A DNA stretch of 64,000 nucleotides from the NCBI RefSeq assembly GCF_009687905.1, contig NZ_BLBG01000006.1, forward strand, positions 1 through 64,000, written 5' to 3'. A program made the position numbers and the translations under genes. This document shows, one piece after another, positions 17,271 to 26,622 of the stretch. How positions within the stretch are numbered: position 1 is the stretch's first letter; each line of letters begins with the position of its first letter. A model generated the notes under the pieces. The model was not told the origin of the DNA and did no database searches. It saw only the letters and a list, made by a program, of their open reading frames with translations. The DNA is from Lacticaseibacillus zhaodongensis (GTDB lineage Bacteria > Bacillota > Bacilli > Lactobacillales > Lactobacillaceae).

Positions 17271-18107
17271 ATGACCACCTTGGACCAGCTTTACGCGCTC
17301 GTGCTCAATCCGGCAACCCGCACGTGGGAACGGGAACAATTGCTCACCGCGAAGGCCAAAATCGAAACGGGTGGCAGTGTCGCAGCGGCGCTGGACGAAC
17401 TGATCGGCGTGCTGCGGCCCCTCGCCCTCCGCGATAACCTGACCGCGGACGTCGCTGACTTTTACATGGCGCAAACCGGCGACCCGGCCGGAGAGGCGCG
17501 CTTTGATTACGCCGCGGCGAACGCCCCGCTGGCCCCCAATGAAGAGCGGGCAATTTTTGCTGGCGGCTGTTTCTGGTGCATGGTCGAACCATTTGAGCAG
17601 CGCCCAGGAATCATCAGCGTCGTGTCCGGCTACACCGGCGGGCACGTGGAGCACCCCACTTACGAACAAGTGACTGGGGGCAGCACGGGTCACGTTGAAG
17701 CGGTCGCAATTACTTTTGACACCACCATCGTTAGCTATGAGGAACTGCTCACCCTCTTCTGGCAGATCAGCGACCCAACGGATGATCAGGGCCAATTCCT
17801 GGACCGCGGACCGCAGTACCGGCCGGTCATCTTCACCAGCAGTCCCACCCAACGCGCGGCGGCCATTGCCAGCAAGCAGGCGCTGGCGGCTAGTGGCAAG
17901 TATCGCAAGCCGATTGTAACCGCCATTATGGATGCCAGCACCTTTTGGCCGGCGGAAAACTACCACCAGCAGTTCTATCAGAAGCATCCCCGGCGGTACC
18001 GCGACATGCGCCGCAGCCACGCGCGCTACCTGTTCTGGCTACGGCTAAGCGGCAAGTGGCAACGTCTGCGCCACCGCGGTGACCGGGTACGGAACGAAAT
18101 CAATTAA
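17271..18107 (+). CDS. msrA: Peptide methionine sulfoxide reductase MsrA with N-terminal extension
   Basis: Reduces methionine-S-sulfoxide in proteins. The catalytic motif GGCFWCM has its nucleophile at Cys100; [16 protein letters not shown] and [14 protein letters not shown] are family signatures. The 278 residues exceed the usual ~170-210 because residues 1-90 form an extra helical domain with no motif I recognise, and the C-terminus has a basic tail ([19 protein letters not shown]). GGAGG precedes the ATG; a TATAAT -10 is near 17219. No msrB is adjacent. Confidence 0.93.
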   Translation: MTTLDQLYALVLNPATRTWEREQLLTAKAKIETGGSVAAALDELIGVLRPLALRDNLTADVADFYMAQTGDPAGEARFDYAAANAPLAPNEERAIFAGGCFWCMVEPFEQRPGIISVVSGYTGGHVEHPTYEQVTGGSTGHVEAVAITFDTTIVSYEELLTLFWQISDPTDDQGQFLDRGPQYRPVIFTSSPTQRAAAIASKQALAASGKYRKPIVTAIMDASTFWPAENYHQQFYQKHPRRYRDMRRSHARYLFWLRLSGKWQRLRHRGDRVRNEIN

Positions 18108-18110
18108 AAA

Positions 18111-18160
18111 GCGCTACTAACTTAGCCTCTACAGACCAAGCCAGTAACGCTAAGCAGCGA
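18111..18160 (-). terminator. Terminator after the MFS gene
   Basis: On the minus strand AGCGTTACT pairs with AGTAGCGCT (one G-T pair) and is followed by TTTTTAATT. Confidence 0.65.
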
Positions 18161-18178
18161 ATATTAAGTTAATTTTGC

Positions 18179-19372
18179 TTACGCGTTGGCCGCGGCTGCG
18201 CCCAGTTGCCTGCGGTAGATAAGGTAAACCAGCGCGGTGATTGGTAGAATCACCAGAATCGCCGGGTAGAACAGGCGATAAGGCAGAAAGTCGAAGAGCA
18301 CCCCGCCGATGATCGGCCCCAGCACCATGCCGGTATCCATGCCGATGTAGAAGGTGCTGTTCGCTAGCCCCTGCTCTGCCATCGGTGCGAGCAGCAGTGC
18401 GGTCGATTGACAGACAGAATACATCAGCCCGTAGCCCCCGGCCAAGCCCGCCGCGGCGAGGAGCAGCAGCCAGTTGTTGTAAAGGAAAGTCAGGCCGATG
18501 ATGCCCGCGAACTCGCAGATAATTCCGGCAAGCAGGAACCACTTGAAAGCCACCCGGTCAAAATAATCCTTGAGGGCGATCCGCATCAGTAGCAAGATGA
18601 TTGCGTACACGATGAAGAAACTGCCCACGGCGACGTGCAGGTGCCGCGCCGCCACGTACTCAACAATGTAGGATTGCGTTGCAAAGTAAGGAATCGATAG
18701 CAGCATAATGATGATTGCCACGGGCACCACTTTTGGTTGCACGATGCGGAACTTTTGCTTGGCCACGGGCTTCTTGACCAAGGGCTCGCCCCGGTTCACG
18801 ACGAACTGGACGAGGATGACCAAGGTGCCACTGAACACCGTTGCACAGAGGAAAGCCGCCCGGTAGCTGAAATGCGAGTACACGTAGATTCCTAGTGCCG
18901 GCGCAACGGCCATCCCCAAGGCGTTCATCATGCCATAGTAGCCCATCCCCGTGCCGACGCGGTTGCGCGGGAGCAAGCCAGACAGCCAGGTGGCCATGCA
19001 GACGGAGCACAGCGCGAAGCCCACCCCGTTAGTGATCCGGAAAATCACAACCATCCACGGTGCAACCGCGAGCGCATAACCGATTCCGGAAATGAAGAGC
19101 AGGACGCCACCGGCAAAAGCCAACTTGTACTTGGAGATGCGGTCGGTGAGCTGACCCGCAAAGGGCCGGCAGACCAGCGAGACGAGGTTCATCATCGCCG
19201 CAATGAGCCCCGCAGTCAGCGCACTGGCCCCGATGCTACGGGTGAAACCCACGATCAAGGGGTTGATCAGCATTGAAGCGGACATGTAACTAAAGGCTCC
19301 GAACAGGATCAGGATAGTGTCGCGCGTAAATAATTTAGTTGTTTGCGGGTGTTGCGCAGTGTTTTCACTCAT
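18179..19372 (-). CDS. MFS transporter
   Basis: Cytoplasmic membrane transporter of the major facilitator superfamily, 397 residues with 12 hydrophobic segments. The loop 2-3 signature appears as RPFAGQLTDRISKYK near residues 68-82. A GxxxDTGMVLGPIIGG segment resembles motif C of drug/proton antiporters in the second half, which suggests export, but the substrate cannot be predicted. Single gene, convergent with msrA. Confidence 0.88.
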   Translation of the reverse strand: MSENTAQHPQTTKLFTRDTILILFGAFSYMSASMLINPLIVGFTRSIGASALTAGLIAAMMNLVSLVCRPFAGQLTDRISKYKLAFAGGVLLFISGIGYALAVAPWMVVIFRITNGVGFALCSVCMATWLSGLLPRNRVGTGMGYYGMMNALGMAVAPALGIYVYSHFSYRAAFLCATVFSGTLVILVQFVVNRGEPLVKKPVAKQKFRIVQPKVVPVAIIIMLLSIPYFATQSYIVEYVAARHLHVAVGSFFIVYAIILLLMRIALKDYFDRVAFKWFLLAGIICEFAGIIGLTFLYNNWLLLLAAAGLAGGYGLMYSVCQSTALLLAPMAEQGLANSTFYIGMDTGMVLGPIIGGVLFDFLPYRLFYPAILVILPITALVYLIYRRQLGAAAANA

Positions 19373-19543
19373 GCTTCAGGCCTCTTTCAGAAAGTTTAAC
19401 TAATGCAACTATAGCACATGCGCCCATCTAAAATGTAGTGAGTGAAAGTTAATCGTGCTTTAATTGCGGCGCAAGCAGTTCTGTGCGACGATGGAGTTAA
19501 GGATTAGATTGTGTAGCAGAACCCACAGGCAGGAGGTAATATT

Positions 19544-20257
19544 ATGCTCGAACTTTGGTTAACTAGACACGGCGAAACTGAGTACAACACTAACGGGGTC
19601 GTCCAGGGAATCGTCAACTCGAACCTTACTGAACGTGGCGCAGCGGACGCCCAAGCGCTCGGCCGCGGTTTTGCGGCTAAGCATATCACTTTTGACGCTG
19701 CTTATGCTAGTGACTTGCAGCGGGCGGTCGACACGGCGGAGATTGCGCTCCGTGCAGCCAACATCGACTTACCAATCACTAAGCTGCCTGGACTGCGCGA
19801 ACAGAACTTCGGCATGTTCGATGGTCAGCCGGAGACCCAGCGCCAAGGTGCCCTGGCCAAAATGCTCGCGGATGCTGGGGTCGCTAACGTTGACTCCCTC
19901 AACATGTTGCAGATGGTCAACTTGGTTCGCATCCTCGACATTCACGGCGGCAAAGGCACAGCCGAGAGCAGCAAAATGAGCCTCGCCCGCTTCAACGCGG
20001 CTATCCAGCAAATCGGCCGCACCGCCGAGCAAAATGACCAGCAGCGCGTGTTCATCGTTGCCCACGGTGCCATCATTTGGCTGTGGCTCAACAGCTTAGG
20101 AATGCCTGCCGACGCCGGTTTCATCAAGAACGTGGCCGTTTCGCGCATTCTGTTCAATGACGGCAAGTGCACCATTCTCAGCATGAACGACCGCCAGTAC
20201 GTTGAGGCCGGTGGTGGCACCAAGAACATCCCCACCCAGGAATTCAAACTCGACTAA
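19544..20257 (+). CDS. Histidine phosphatase family protein (phosphoglycerate mutase-like)
   Basis: Phosphohydrolase or mutase of 237 residues. The catalytic RHG motif is in LWLTRHGETEYN (His9), the second His in FIVAHGAIIWLWL, and DLQRAVDTAEIAL gives the conserved Arg. Lactobacilli carry several such proteins acting as broad phosphatases, so glycolytic mutase activity is unlikely to be its main job. AGGAGG lies 8 bp before the ATG. Single gene. Confidence 0.9.
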   Translation: MLELWLTRHGETEYNTNGVVQGIVNSNLTERGAADAQALGRGFAAKHITFDAAYASDLQRAVDTAEIALRAANIDLPITKLPGLREQNFGMFDGQPETQRQGALAKMLADAGVANVDSLNMLQMVNLVRILDIHGGKGTAESSKMSLARFNAAIQQIGRTAEQNDQQRVFIVAHGAIIWLWLNSLGMPADAGFIKNVAVSRILFNDGKCTILSMNDRQYVEAGGGTKNIPTQEFKLD

Positions 20258-20276
20258 TTAAATCTAGGTAAAGTAA

Positions 20277-20342
20277 ACGCGCCACAAGCCCCGTTGCAAC
20301 TACCAAATGGTAATTACAACTAGTGCTTGCGGCGCGTTTTTG
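20277..20342 (+). terminator. Bidirectional terminator between the phosphatase gene and pepN
   Basis: Arms AACGCGCC.CAAGC and GCTTG.GGCGCGTT with a long loop, TTTTTG on the plus strand. The two genes are convergent. Confidence 0.75.
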
Positions 20343-20369
20343 ATTTAGATTAATTTTGCAGCTACCTGC

Positions 20370-22907
20370 TTAGTCAGCAATCGCTTCAGCAACCGCTTTG
20401 TTAACTCCGTCCGCCTGGCTCGCAACCAGTGCGACCCGGGTCTCGATGACCTTGGTGTCCATGGTGATTTCACGGGTCAAACCTGGCGTCTGCAGCTTTG
20501 GTTCAAAGAATTCCTTGAACTCAGCCAAACGTTCTGGGGTCCGGAAAATCCCGGCGATAACCGTGATGAAGGTTGGGAATTCCATGTCGCCGCCGACAGT
20601 GTCTTCAAGCCACTGCCAATCACTGCGGATCCAGTCCCAAGCTGCCTGCTGACCAGCTTTGTTGTTCAGCAAACCGCGGAACCAAGAGCGCAAGTCTTGC
20701 GGCTTAACGGTGCCAGCATCTTCAAACAGTCCAACTAGCTGCTTAACAATGTCAGGATCCGTGGTGCTGGTGATGGCCGCGGCCAAACCAGCCTTGTAGC
20801 TAGCGTCCGCCGTCTGCCGGTACTGCTTCAGCAATTCGGTAACCAGTTCCTTATCGCCAAGGTTCTCGACCTCGTTCTTCAGCACGAGCGCGCGAATGTC
20901 AGCGGGCAGTGCGGCAAGGTTGCTGGCGTTCGACATGAAGAGCTCGTGGGCCGCGGCAACCGCGTCCTTGTTCTTGGCGTACAGAGCCGCGCCAAGAATG
21001 TCAGGTCTCAGCAACTGGTCATCGTTGCTCTCGCCAGGCTTTTGCAACCAGCCGAGACGGGTCAACTGCTTAGCGCTGAGCTGATCGTAGAACTTGCGCA
21101 GGTTTGCTTCTGCTTCAGAGTCTGGATCAACGAACTTGCGTAGGTTACCGGCGACAGTGTAGACTGCATCGCCAACCACTGCGTCCTCATCATCCTTGAA
21201 CTTTGGCAACAGGGGTACCAAGTTGGCGTAAGGAATCTGACTGCCTTCAGCGAGCAGCCGCTGGTCTTGGAGCAACTGCAGCTTCGTGATGGGATTCAAA
21301 GCGCCATTTTGCAAAATGTCAGCGAGCAAGTCCTGATCGTACTTCACAATGAAGTGCGAGTTGTTACCATCGTTGAGCCGGAACGGCTGACCATTGGCAC
21401 TGCGCAGCTGCTTGTAATCGCCCAGTGTCACTGTCTCGTCACGCATGATGGCTGGCACGTCCTTGTAATTACTGTTGAGCGGAATCTGCCACTTGCGGCC
21501 GACTTCCTTGCCGGCCCCAATGAAGAACTGCTGCTGCTTGAGCTGCAGCTGACCGTCTGCGGCAACCGTTGCGGATACAACTGGGTATCCAGGCTGCTCC
21601 AACCAGGAGTGCATGATGGCACCGACATCAATGCCAGAAGCATCGCTCAGCGCGGACCACAAATCATCACCAGTTGCGTTGTGGTACTTGTGCGCTGCGA
21701 AGTAAGCCTTGAGCCCCTTCCGCAGTGCTTCGTCGCCAACGAGGGCCCGCGCCATAACGAGCATCCGGGCACCCTTAGCGTAGACAATGGCACCGTCAAA
21801 AATTGAGTCGATTTCAGCTGGATCTTCAACTTGCACGTGCACGGACTGCACACCATCGGTAGCGTCCCGCTGCAAAGCACTGGATGCTTCAGCAGTCTGG
21901 AACAATTCCCAAATCTTCCAGTCTGGCTGCAAAGCGTCAACAGCGACGTATTCCATCATGTTGGCGAAACTTTCGTTGAGCCAGAGGTTGTCCCACCACT
22001 TCATGGTTACCAAGTCACCGAACCACTGGTGGGCCAGTTCGTGGGCAATCACGGTCGCAACTTGCTGCTTGGTAGCAAGGGAGCTGTTGTCCGGGTCGAG
22101 CGTCAGGTATGCCTCCCGGTAAGTAACTAGGCCCCAGTTCTCCATCGCGCCGGCAGAGAAGTCTGGCAAGGCGAGTTGGTATGAGTGTGGCAGTGGGTAT
22201 GGCGTCTGGTAGAAGTCCTCGTAGAACTCAATGGAGCGCTTGGCAATATCTAGGGCAAAATCAAGCTCATTGGCTTTGTGCGCCTTAGTTGCGAACACGC
22301 CGATCTGCACCCCACTCTTAGTCGTGGTGAGCTTACTCTGCAATTCACCGAACGCAAAGGCAACCAAGTAGGTGGACATGCGCTTAGTGGTGTCAAAGTA
22401 GTGCACGCCGTTTTCGGCCCGGAGCTCAGGCATGTTGGCGATTACTGTTTCACCCGAATGCTCATCGAACTTGAGGGCAAGGTCAAAAGTGGCCTTAGCT
22501 TCAGGTTCATCAACGCCCGGGAAAGCCTGGCGGGCGGCAGTCGTTTCAAACTGGGTCCCGACAATTTGCTTCTGTTCGCCATTGAGCTGGTAGTATGACG
22601 GGTAAATTCCCATCATGGTATCGGTCAACTTGGCGGCGTAATCAATGGTCAGGGTGACCTTACCAGCCGCGGGCAAGTCGATGCGGACCGCTTCGGCGGC
22701 ATCGTCAACGGTAAATGGCACGTCTGCCCCTGCGACCTGCACAGAATTAATTGTCAAATATTTCTGGTTCACGGCAATTGACTTGGCTTTTGCCTCACCC
22801 GTGATTGTCGTCTTCCCACTGATCTGTTTTTTCGCCCGGTCAATATCCAGGTAGAGATCGTAGTGTTCGGGCTGAAACAAATCGTACAAATGTGTCTTCG
22901 CGCTCAT
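20370..22907 (-). CDS. pepN: Aminopeptidase N (lysyl aminopeptidase)
   Basis: Zinc aminopeptidase of family M1 that removes N-terminal residues from peptides, central to casein and peptide use in lactic acid bacteria; intracellular. The 845 residues match PepN of lactobacilli. The exopeptidase motif GAMEN is at 253-257, the zinc motif HELAH at 289-293 with the third ligand Glu312 in NESFA. The C-terminal ~400 residues form the ERAP1-like helical domain. GGAGGC precedes the ATG. It is a single gene. Confidence 0.97.
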   Translation of the reverse strand: MSAKTHLYDLFQPEHYDLYLDIDRAKKQISGKTTITGEAKAKSIAVNQKYLTINSVQVAGADVPFTVDDAAEAVRIDLPAAGKVTLTIDYAAKLTDTMMGIYPSYYQLNGEQKQIVGTQFETTAARQAFPGVDEPEAKATFDLALKFDEHSGETVIANMPELRAENGVHYFDTTKRMSTYLVAFAFGELQSKLTTTKSGVQIGVFATKAHKANELDFALDIAKRSIEFYEDFYQTPYPLPHSYQLALPDFSAGAMENWGLVTYREAYLTLDPDNSSLATKQQVATVIAHELAHQWFGDLVTMKWWDNLWLNESFANMMEYVAVDALQPDWKIWELFQTAEASSALQRDATDGVQSVHVQVEDPAEIDSIFDGAIVYAKGARMLVMARALVGDEALRKGLKAYFAAHKYHNATGDDLWSALSDASGIDVGAIMHSWLEQPGYPVVSATVAADGQLQLKQQQFFIGAGKEVGRKWQIPLNSNYKDVPAIMRDETVTLGDYKQLRSANGQPFRLNDGNNSHFIVKYDQDLLADILQNGALNPITKLQLLQDQRLLAEGSQIPYANLVPLLPKFKDDEDAVVGDAVYTVAGNLRKFVDPDSEAEANLRKFYDQLSAKQLTRLGWLQKPGESNDDQLLRPDILGAALYAKNKDAVAAAHELFMSNASNLAALPADIRALVLKNEVENLGDKELVTELLKQYRQTADASYKAGLAAAITSTTDPDIVKQLVGLFEDAGTVKPQDLRSWFRGLLNNKAGQQAAWDWIRSDWQWLEDTVGGDMEFPTFITVIAGIFRTPERLAEFKEFFEPKLQTPGLTREITMDTKVIETRVALVASQADGVNKAVAEAIAD

Positions 22908-22986
22908 TAAAATTGCCTCCAGTACTTATTAGATTCCCCTCATTATACTGCTTTTATGGGCCACTTCGCACCAACTTCCGGACTGC

Positions 22987-24870
22987 TTAGCTAAAGCGCG
23001 GTAATTCAGGCCGGTCAAAGTAATAACCCTGGGCGTAGCGAACGTGCAACTCGTGTTTGACGAAATCAACATCGTGCTGATTTTCAACGCCACTAACGAT
23101 CAAATCTGCATCAACGCTGTGGGCAATCCCCGCCCAATCCTGCATCCGCTGCACGATTACGTCATCACTGTAGTCTCGCCGCAGGTCCGCCAAGCTGAAC
23201 TTGATGCCATCAAGATATGGTGCCAGCAGCCGCACAGTATTGATTTCCGCATCGGCTTTGCCAACGGTGTACTCAATCGCAACGTTAAAGCGGCGGTACT
23301 CATTCATCAGTCGGGACATCTCGGCCGGTTCAGGCAGGTCGTGCAGCCCGATGACTAACCGCCGCAGTTTCTTTTTCTTGAGCATGAACGCCCCAATTAG
23401 CTGCGGCGTGTCCGGTTCGCGGAATTGCCGGGGCGACAGACTAATCGTAATGTTTGGGCACGGGGAAACGGCTAGCACTTTATGGATAAACCGCAGCTGG
23501 GTGCTAATTGGAATCACGAAGCGCTCGTTAAAATTCCAGCGGTCTTTACCGTAATCATAGTCAGCAATCAGAATTTCGTTGTGTACCAAAAGTGGCGGGT
23601 TCTGCAGTACGTCCATCACGTGCTGGGTGTAAAGCGTACTGGTCGCGTAAACCCGCCGCTCCTTTTTAACATCAATCGTTTCACCGGTGATGGTAATGGC
23701 ATCGCGGCCAAAATGCTTACTCTGATAGAGGCTGTCGTCCGCCCGGGCGTATAGCGCGTCGAACTTCTCATCATCATCTTGCAACTCCGCGACCCCAATT
23801 GAAATCGTCGCAACGACATCTTCAGCCGCAGCTTTAAAGTGCCGCGTCCGAATCGCTTTCCAGCAGGCGAGCATGATCGGCTTGCTCTGCTGCGCCGTGA
23901 GTCCGGGCAGCACCACGTTGAATTCTTCCCCACCGGCTCGATACAGCTGCAGGTCATAGGGCGACTTTTGGAGGACGTCTTCTAGCGTTCCGGAGACGCC
24001 CCGCAGAACCTCATCACCAGCCAGATGGCCATAGTGGTCGTTGACCTGCTTGAAGTGATCAATATCAATGACCGCTAATGATAATGGAGTGTGGTTGCGC
24101 TGAGCTTCATCAAACTTGGATTCAATATCTTGGCGGTAAACCGCGTAACTTTTGGCATTGGTGAGCGTATCAAAATGGGCCTCTTGGGCAACCGCGGCGA
24201 TGCGCTTTTCTTCCACATGTTCGTTGCGCAGGAAAATCGCGGTCACAATCGTCATGCCCATGTACATCGCCAGCGCCTGAATCGCAATCATTGGCGTCAT
24301 GTGCAGCCCCGCCGAATATTTCGGCAACATGGTCCAGAACGCGACCCCCACGAAGCCGTAAGCAAGAATGTGCGGGCCAACATGGTTACGAATCCGGTCG
24401 CTGAACAGCCGGAAAATGATTACGGAAAGACCCAGTGCAGCGAGTGAGATCCAGAATTGAGGGCGATCATAGTAGCCCGCGTGGTGCATCATCCAGACCT
24501 CAAGTACCGCCACCACTCTGATTAGGTATTCAAAAATGGAACTGTCCTTATCCAGTAAGGTCAGTGTGAGTACGAATAAACCTAGATTGTGAAACATCAA
24601 GCCGGTCGCATCGGTGAACACCATCCAGCCGACCATGTGCATCCCGATGCCGACAGCAATGCCAATCACCAACATTCCTGCACGCAGCGCATAGCTCACG
24701 AGCCGGTTCCGCCGGTACTTTTCGTACGCTCTATGCCACGCACGCTGATAATATGTAATGAAGCCGGTAGCAAACATCCAAGTGATCAGCATTTGGGCCA
24801 ACCACATAGCCAAACTGAGCGGATCAGTACTCGACCCGCTCTTGGGAACGGCGTCCATGTTCATGTTCAT
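22987..24870 (-). CDS. Membrane GGDEF protein with a degenerate EAL domain
   Basis: Probable cyclic di-GMP signalling protein of 627 residues. About six hydrophobic segments fill residues ~10-215. The GGDEF domain (~230-395) has an intact GGEEF active site at 313-317 and DIDHFKQVNDHYGH, so diguanylate cyclase activity is plausible. The C-terminal ~230 residues resemble EAL (ISLSPRQF, GIKFSLADL, YAQGYYFDRP) but the EAL tripeptide is replaced by NEI and SGVENQ stands for ESVE, so phosphodiesterase activity is doubtful. Start ATG 24870 follows GGGGGG by nine bases; a TTG at 24888 would swallow that site. An extended -10 lies at 24998-25003. Confidence 0.88.
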   Translation of the reverse strand: MNMNMDAVPKSGSSTDPLSLAMWLAQMLITWMFATGFITYYQRAWHRAYEKYRRNRLVSYALRAGMLVIGIAVGIGMHMVGWMVFTDATGLMFHNLGLFVLTLTLLDKDSSIFEYLIRVVAVLEVWMMHHAGYYDRPQFWISLAALGLSVIIFRLFSDRIRNHVGPHILAYGFVGVAFWTMLPKYSAGLHMTPMIAIQALAMYMGMTIVTAIFLRNEHVEEKRIAAVAQEAHFDTLTNAKSYAVYRQDIESKFDEAQRNHTPLSLAVIDIDHFKQVNDHYGHLAGDEVLRGVSGTLEDVLQKSPYDLQLYRAGGEEFNVVLPGLTAQQSKPIMLACWKAIRTRHFKAAAEDVVATISIGVAELQDDDEKFDALYARADDSLYQSKHFGRDAITITGETIDVKKERRVYATSTLYTQHVMDVLQNPPLLVHNEILIADYDYGKDRWNFNERFVIPISTQLRFIHKVLAVSPCPNITISLSPRQFREPDTPQLIGAFMLKKKKLRRLVIGLHDLPEPAEMSRLMNEYRRFNVAIEYTVGKADAEINTVRLLAPYLDGIKFSLADLRRDYSDDVIVQRMQDWAGIAHSVDADLIVSGVENQHDVDFVKHELHVRYAQGYYFDRPELPRFS

Positions 24871-25091
24871 CAATTTTGAGCCCCCCAATAACTACACTGC
24901 GAACCGTTGCACCCCAGTATTCGCAAAGAGTATTCACCAAAACTGAATCATTCTTGCAAAATAGCGGTCAGCATTTATGATAAAATATTTCATTCTAAGT
25001 ATAGCAATTTTTTATCTAGAATGGCTGGCATTTACGCATAAAATCAAAATAAGTTGATGGTTAGTTCAAATACCATCCGTTATTTTCCCGT

Positions 25092-25724
25092 TTAGTCTGT
25101 CTCTCGGGCCCGGGCCTGCTCATATTCAGCTGCTTCGCGTGCCCAGCGCTGTCGATCAGCAGCATCGATCTTACGTAAAACTCGTGCCGGGTTCCCAACG
25201 GCCACGACTCCAGACGGAATATCCTTAGTCACCACCGCCCCGGCACCAATCACGCTGTTACTGCCGATTGTCACACCAGGCAGCACGGTGACATTACCCC
25301 CAAGCCAAGTGTTATCCCCAATGGCAATTGGTTCGGCGAATTCCAGCAGTGAGACGCGCACGGCGGCGTCAATTGGGTGCCCTGCCGTCAGCAGATTAAC
25401 CCGCGGGCCAATCTTCACGTTGTTACCAATGGTGATCCAGCTCGTATCGAGGAAGATCGCGTTAACATTACAATAAAAGTTGGCACCGACCCGAATGTGG
25501 CTACCGTAATCGACCTCAAAAGGTGGCTGCACGAACACGTTGTCGCCTACACCGTGGAACACCTGCTGCTCGAGTTGCATGATTTCATCAACATGGTCGG
25601 CCGGTAGCTGGTTGATTTTCTGCACCAGCAACTTGCCGGGAATTTCGCGATTGACGTCCTTGATGCGGTCGGTGACGTACAGCTTACCGGCTAGCATACG
25701 TTCGTATTCCTTGTCTGCGCTCAT
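25092..25724 (-). CDS. maa: Maltose/galactoside O-acetyltransferase, left-handed beta-helix family
   Basis: Acetyl-CoA dependent sugar O-acetyltransferase of 210 residues. The N-terminal Mac domain (EYERMLAGKLYVTDRIKDVN) precedes hexapeptide repeats from ~65 to 185. The catalytic His is in LLTAGHPIDAA and the typical IGDNTWLGGNVTVLPGVTIG follows. These enzymes acetylate maltose, glucose or galactosides, likely for detoxification. Single gene, not linked to the mal operon at the other end of the window. Confidence 0.92.
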   Translation of the reverse strand: MSADKEYERMLAGKLYVTDRIKDVNREIPGKLLVQKINQLPADHVDEIMQLEQQVFHGVGDNVFVQPPFEVDYGSHIRVGANFYCNVNAIFLDTSWITIGNNVKIGPRVNLLTAGHPIDAAVRVSLLEFAEPIAIGDNTWLGGNVTVLPGVTIGSNSVIGAGAVVTKDIPSGVVAVGNPARVLRKIDAADRQRWAREAAEYEQARARETD

Positions 25725-25826
25725 GATTGTTCTGCCTTTCGTTGCTTTGACTTATGTATATACATTATGACGGCTCCATTTGGTTATCTAAGTTAATACA
25801 TTGATTGCAAAATAGCAAATGGAGCA

Positions 25827-26204
25827 TTAGCTGCCGGGTGGTGGTTCACTGCCGGGTTGACCGCGCCCCTTCCTCCCGCTTCACTGTCGATAGTGACAGA
25901 CAGGCATGCTGGGGCACGGTTCCAGGCTTGACCTCTCCGATGTCCGGAAACTCTAACCGCTGAAGCGCTAAGAGCTCCGGCAAACCCGGGTCAAGTCTTC
26001 CGCCTTAGCTACGAGCCCGCCGTGTTTTTCCAGCATTATCGATAAACTTGCAGAACTACTTTAATCTTTCTGAGCGGTCTCTCCGCTATCCCCGAATATT
26101 GGAGGCAGTAGCCTTGTAAAGCCCACAAGACTACTGCCTCCAATATTCGTTTCAGCATGGTCACTACCGCCAGTTCCGCTCCCGGAAGAAGCACGTTCAA
26201 CCCT
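25827..26204 (-). repeat. Structured intergenic element, copy A2
   Basis: Close relative of A1. GGTTGA (25855-25860) pairs with TCAACC (26196-26201), and CTGTCGATAGTGAC pairs with GTCACTACCGCCAG (two mismatches), then CATGCTG/CAGCATG. The long hairpin (26094-26150) has TTGGAGG/CCTCCAA where A1 has TTGAAGG/CCTTCAA, a double compensatory change, and CTTGT/ACAAG where A1 has CTTGC/GCAAG. The second hairpin carries an extra ~55 bp (about 25932-25985). TTAG occurs just at both outer edges. Confidence 0.85.
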
Positions 26205-26281
26205 ACTTAGTCGTTAATTGTCATGCTCATTACGCGAAACCATTAGTAGCAGTAGTTGTCTAATTACAGTTAAATAGTCAC

Positions 26282-26551
26282 CAGAGGGTGGTGGAGCCAG
26301 ATACGGAGCGGAGGCCCGGGACTGCTCCATGCCATCGCAATAATTGACTGCTAGACACTTGCCGTTTTTGCAAGTGGCTTGCCGTCAATTATTGGGGGAA
26401 GCGCACGGACAACAAGGTGAGCCGGAGGCGAGCGTTGGCCGCCAGCTTAGCGGCAAGACTGGGTGACCTTCCCCAGGCTTGAACGCGACCCTGTGCATGG
26501 AGCAGTCCCGGGCAGCAGCGGGAGTAGCTGGGTCCACCACCCGGCAGCTAA
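26282..26551 (+). repeat. Structured intergenic element, divergent copy B2
   Basis: Opposite orientation to A2. A perfect 18-bp stem CCCGGGACTGCTCCATGC (26315-26332) pairs with 26495-26512. The hairpin CAATAATTGAC/GTCAATTATTG (26338-26394) is followed by GGGGG. The segment AGCTTAGCGGCAAGACT..AGGCTTG..GCGACCC.GTGCATG parallels AGCTAAGGCGGAAGACT..AGCCTGG..GCGCCCCAGCATGC of A1 read on its minus strand, which shows common origin. Confidence 0.75.
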
Positions 26552-26572
26552 CAAGCAACATAAGATACACCA

Positions 26573-26614
26573 ACTGCCCCACCCTGTCTTAACGCAACAG
26601 GATGGGGCAGCTTC
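26573..26614 (-). terminator. Terminator after the nucleoside hydrolase
   Basis: On the minus strand CTGCCCCATCCTGT/ACAGGGTGGGGCAG with a 9-base loop. The T-run is weak (TTGGTGT). Confidence 0.7.
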
Positions 26615-26622
26615 AATGTCGT

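Larger units (their letters stand above)
25827..26551. repeat. Composite element bounded by a perfect 18-bp inverted repeat
   Basis: TTAGCTGCCGGGTGGTGG at 25827-25844 is exactly complementary, inverted, to 26534-26551. The 725 bp between contain the two oppositely oriented structured elements A2 and B2 and no gene. This locus fills the gap between maa and the nucleoside hydrolase. Confidence 0.9.

Noticed and set aside
25827-26551. CRISPR array
   Set aside because: The repeats are long inverted elements, not short regularly spaced direct repeats, and there are no cas genes.
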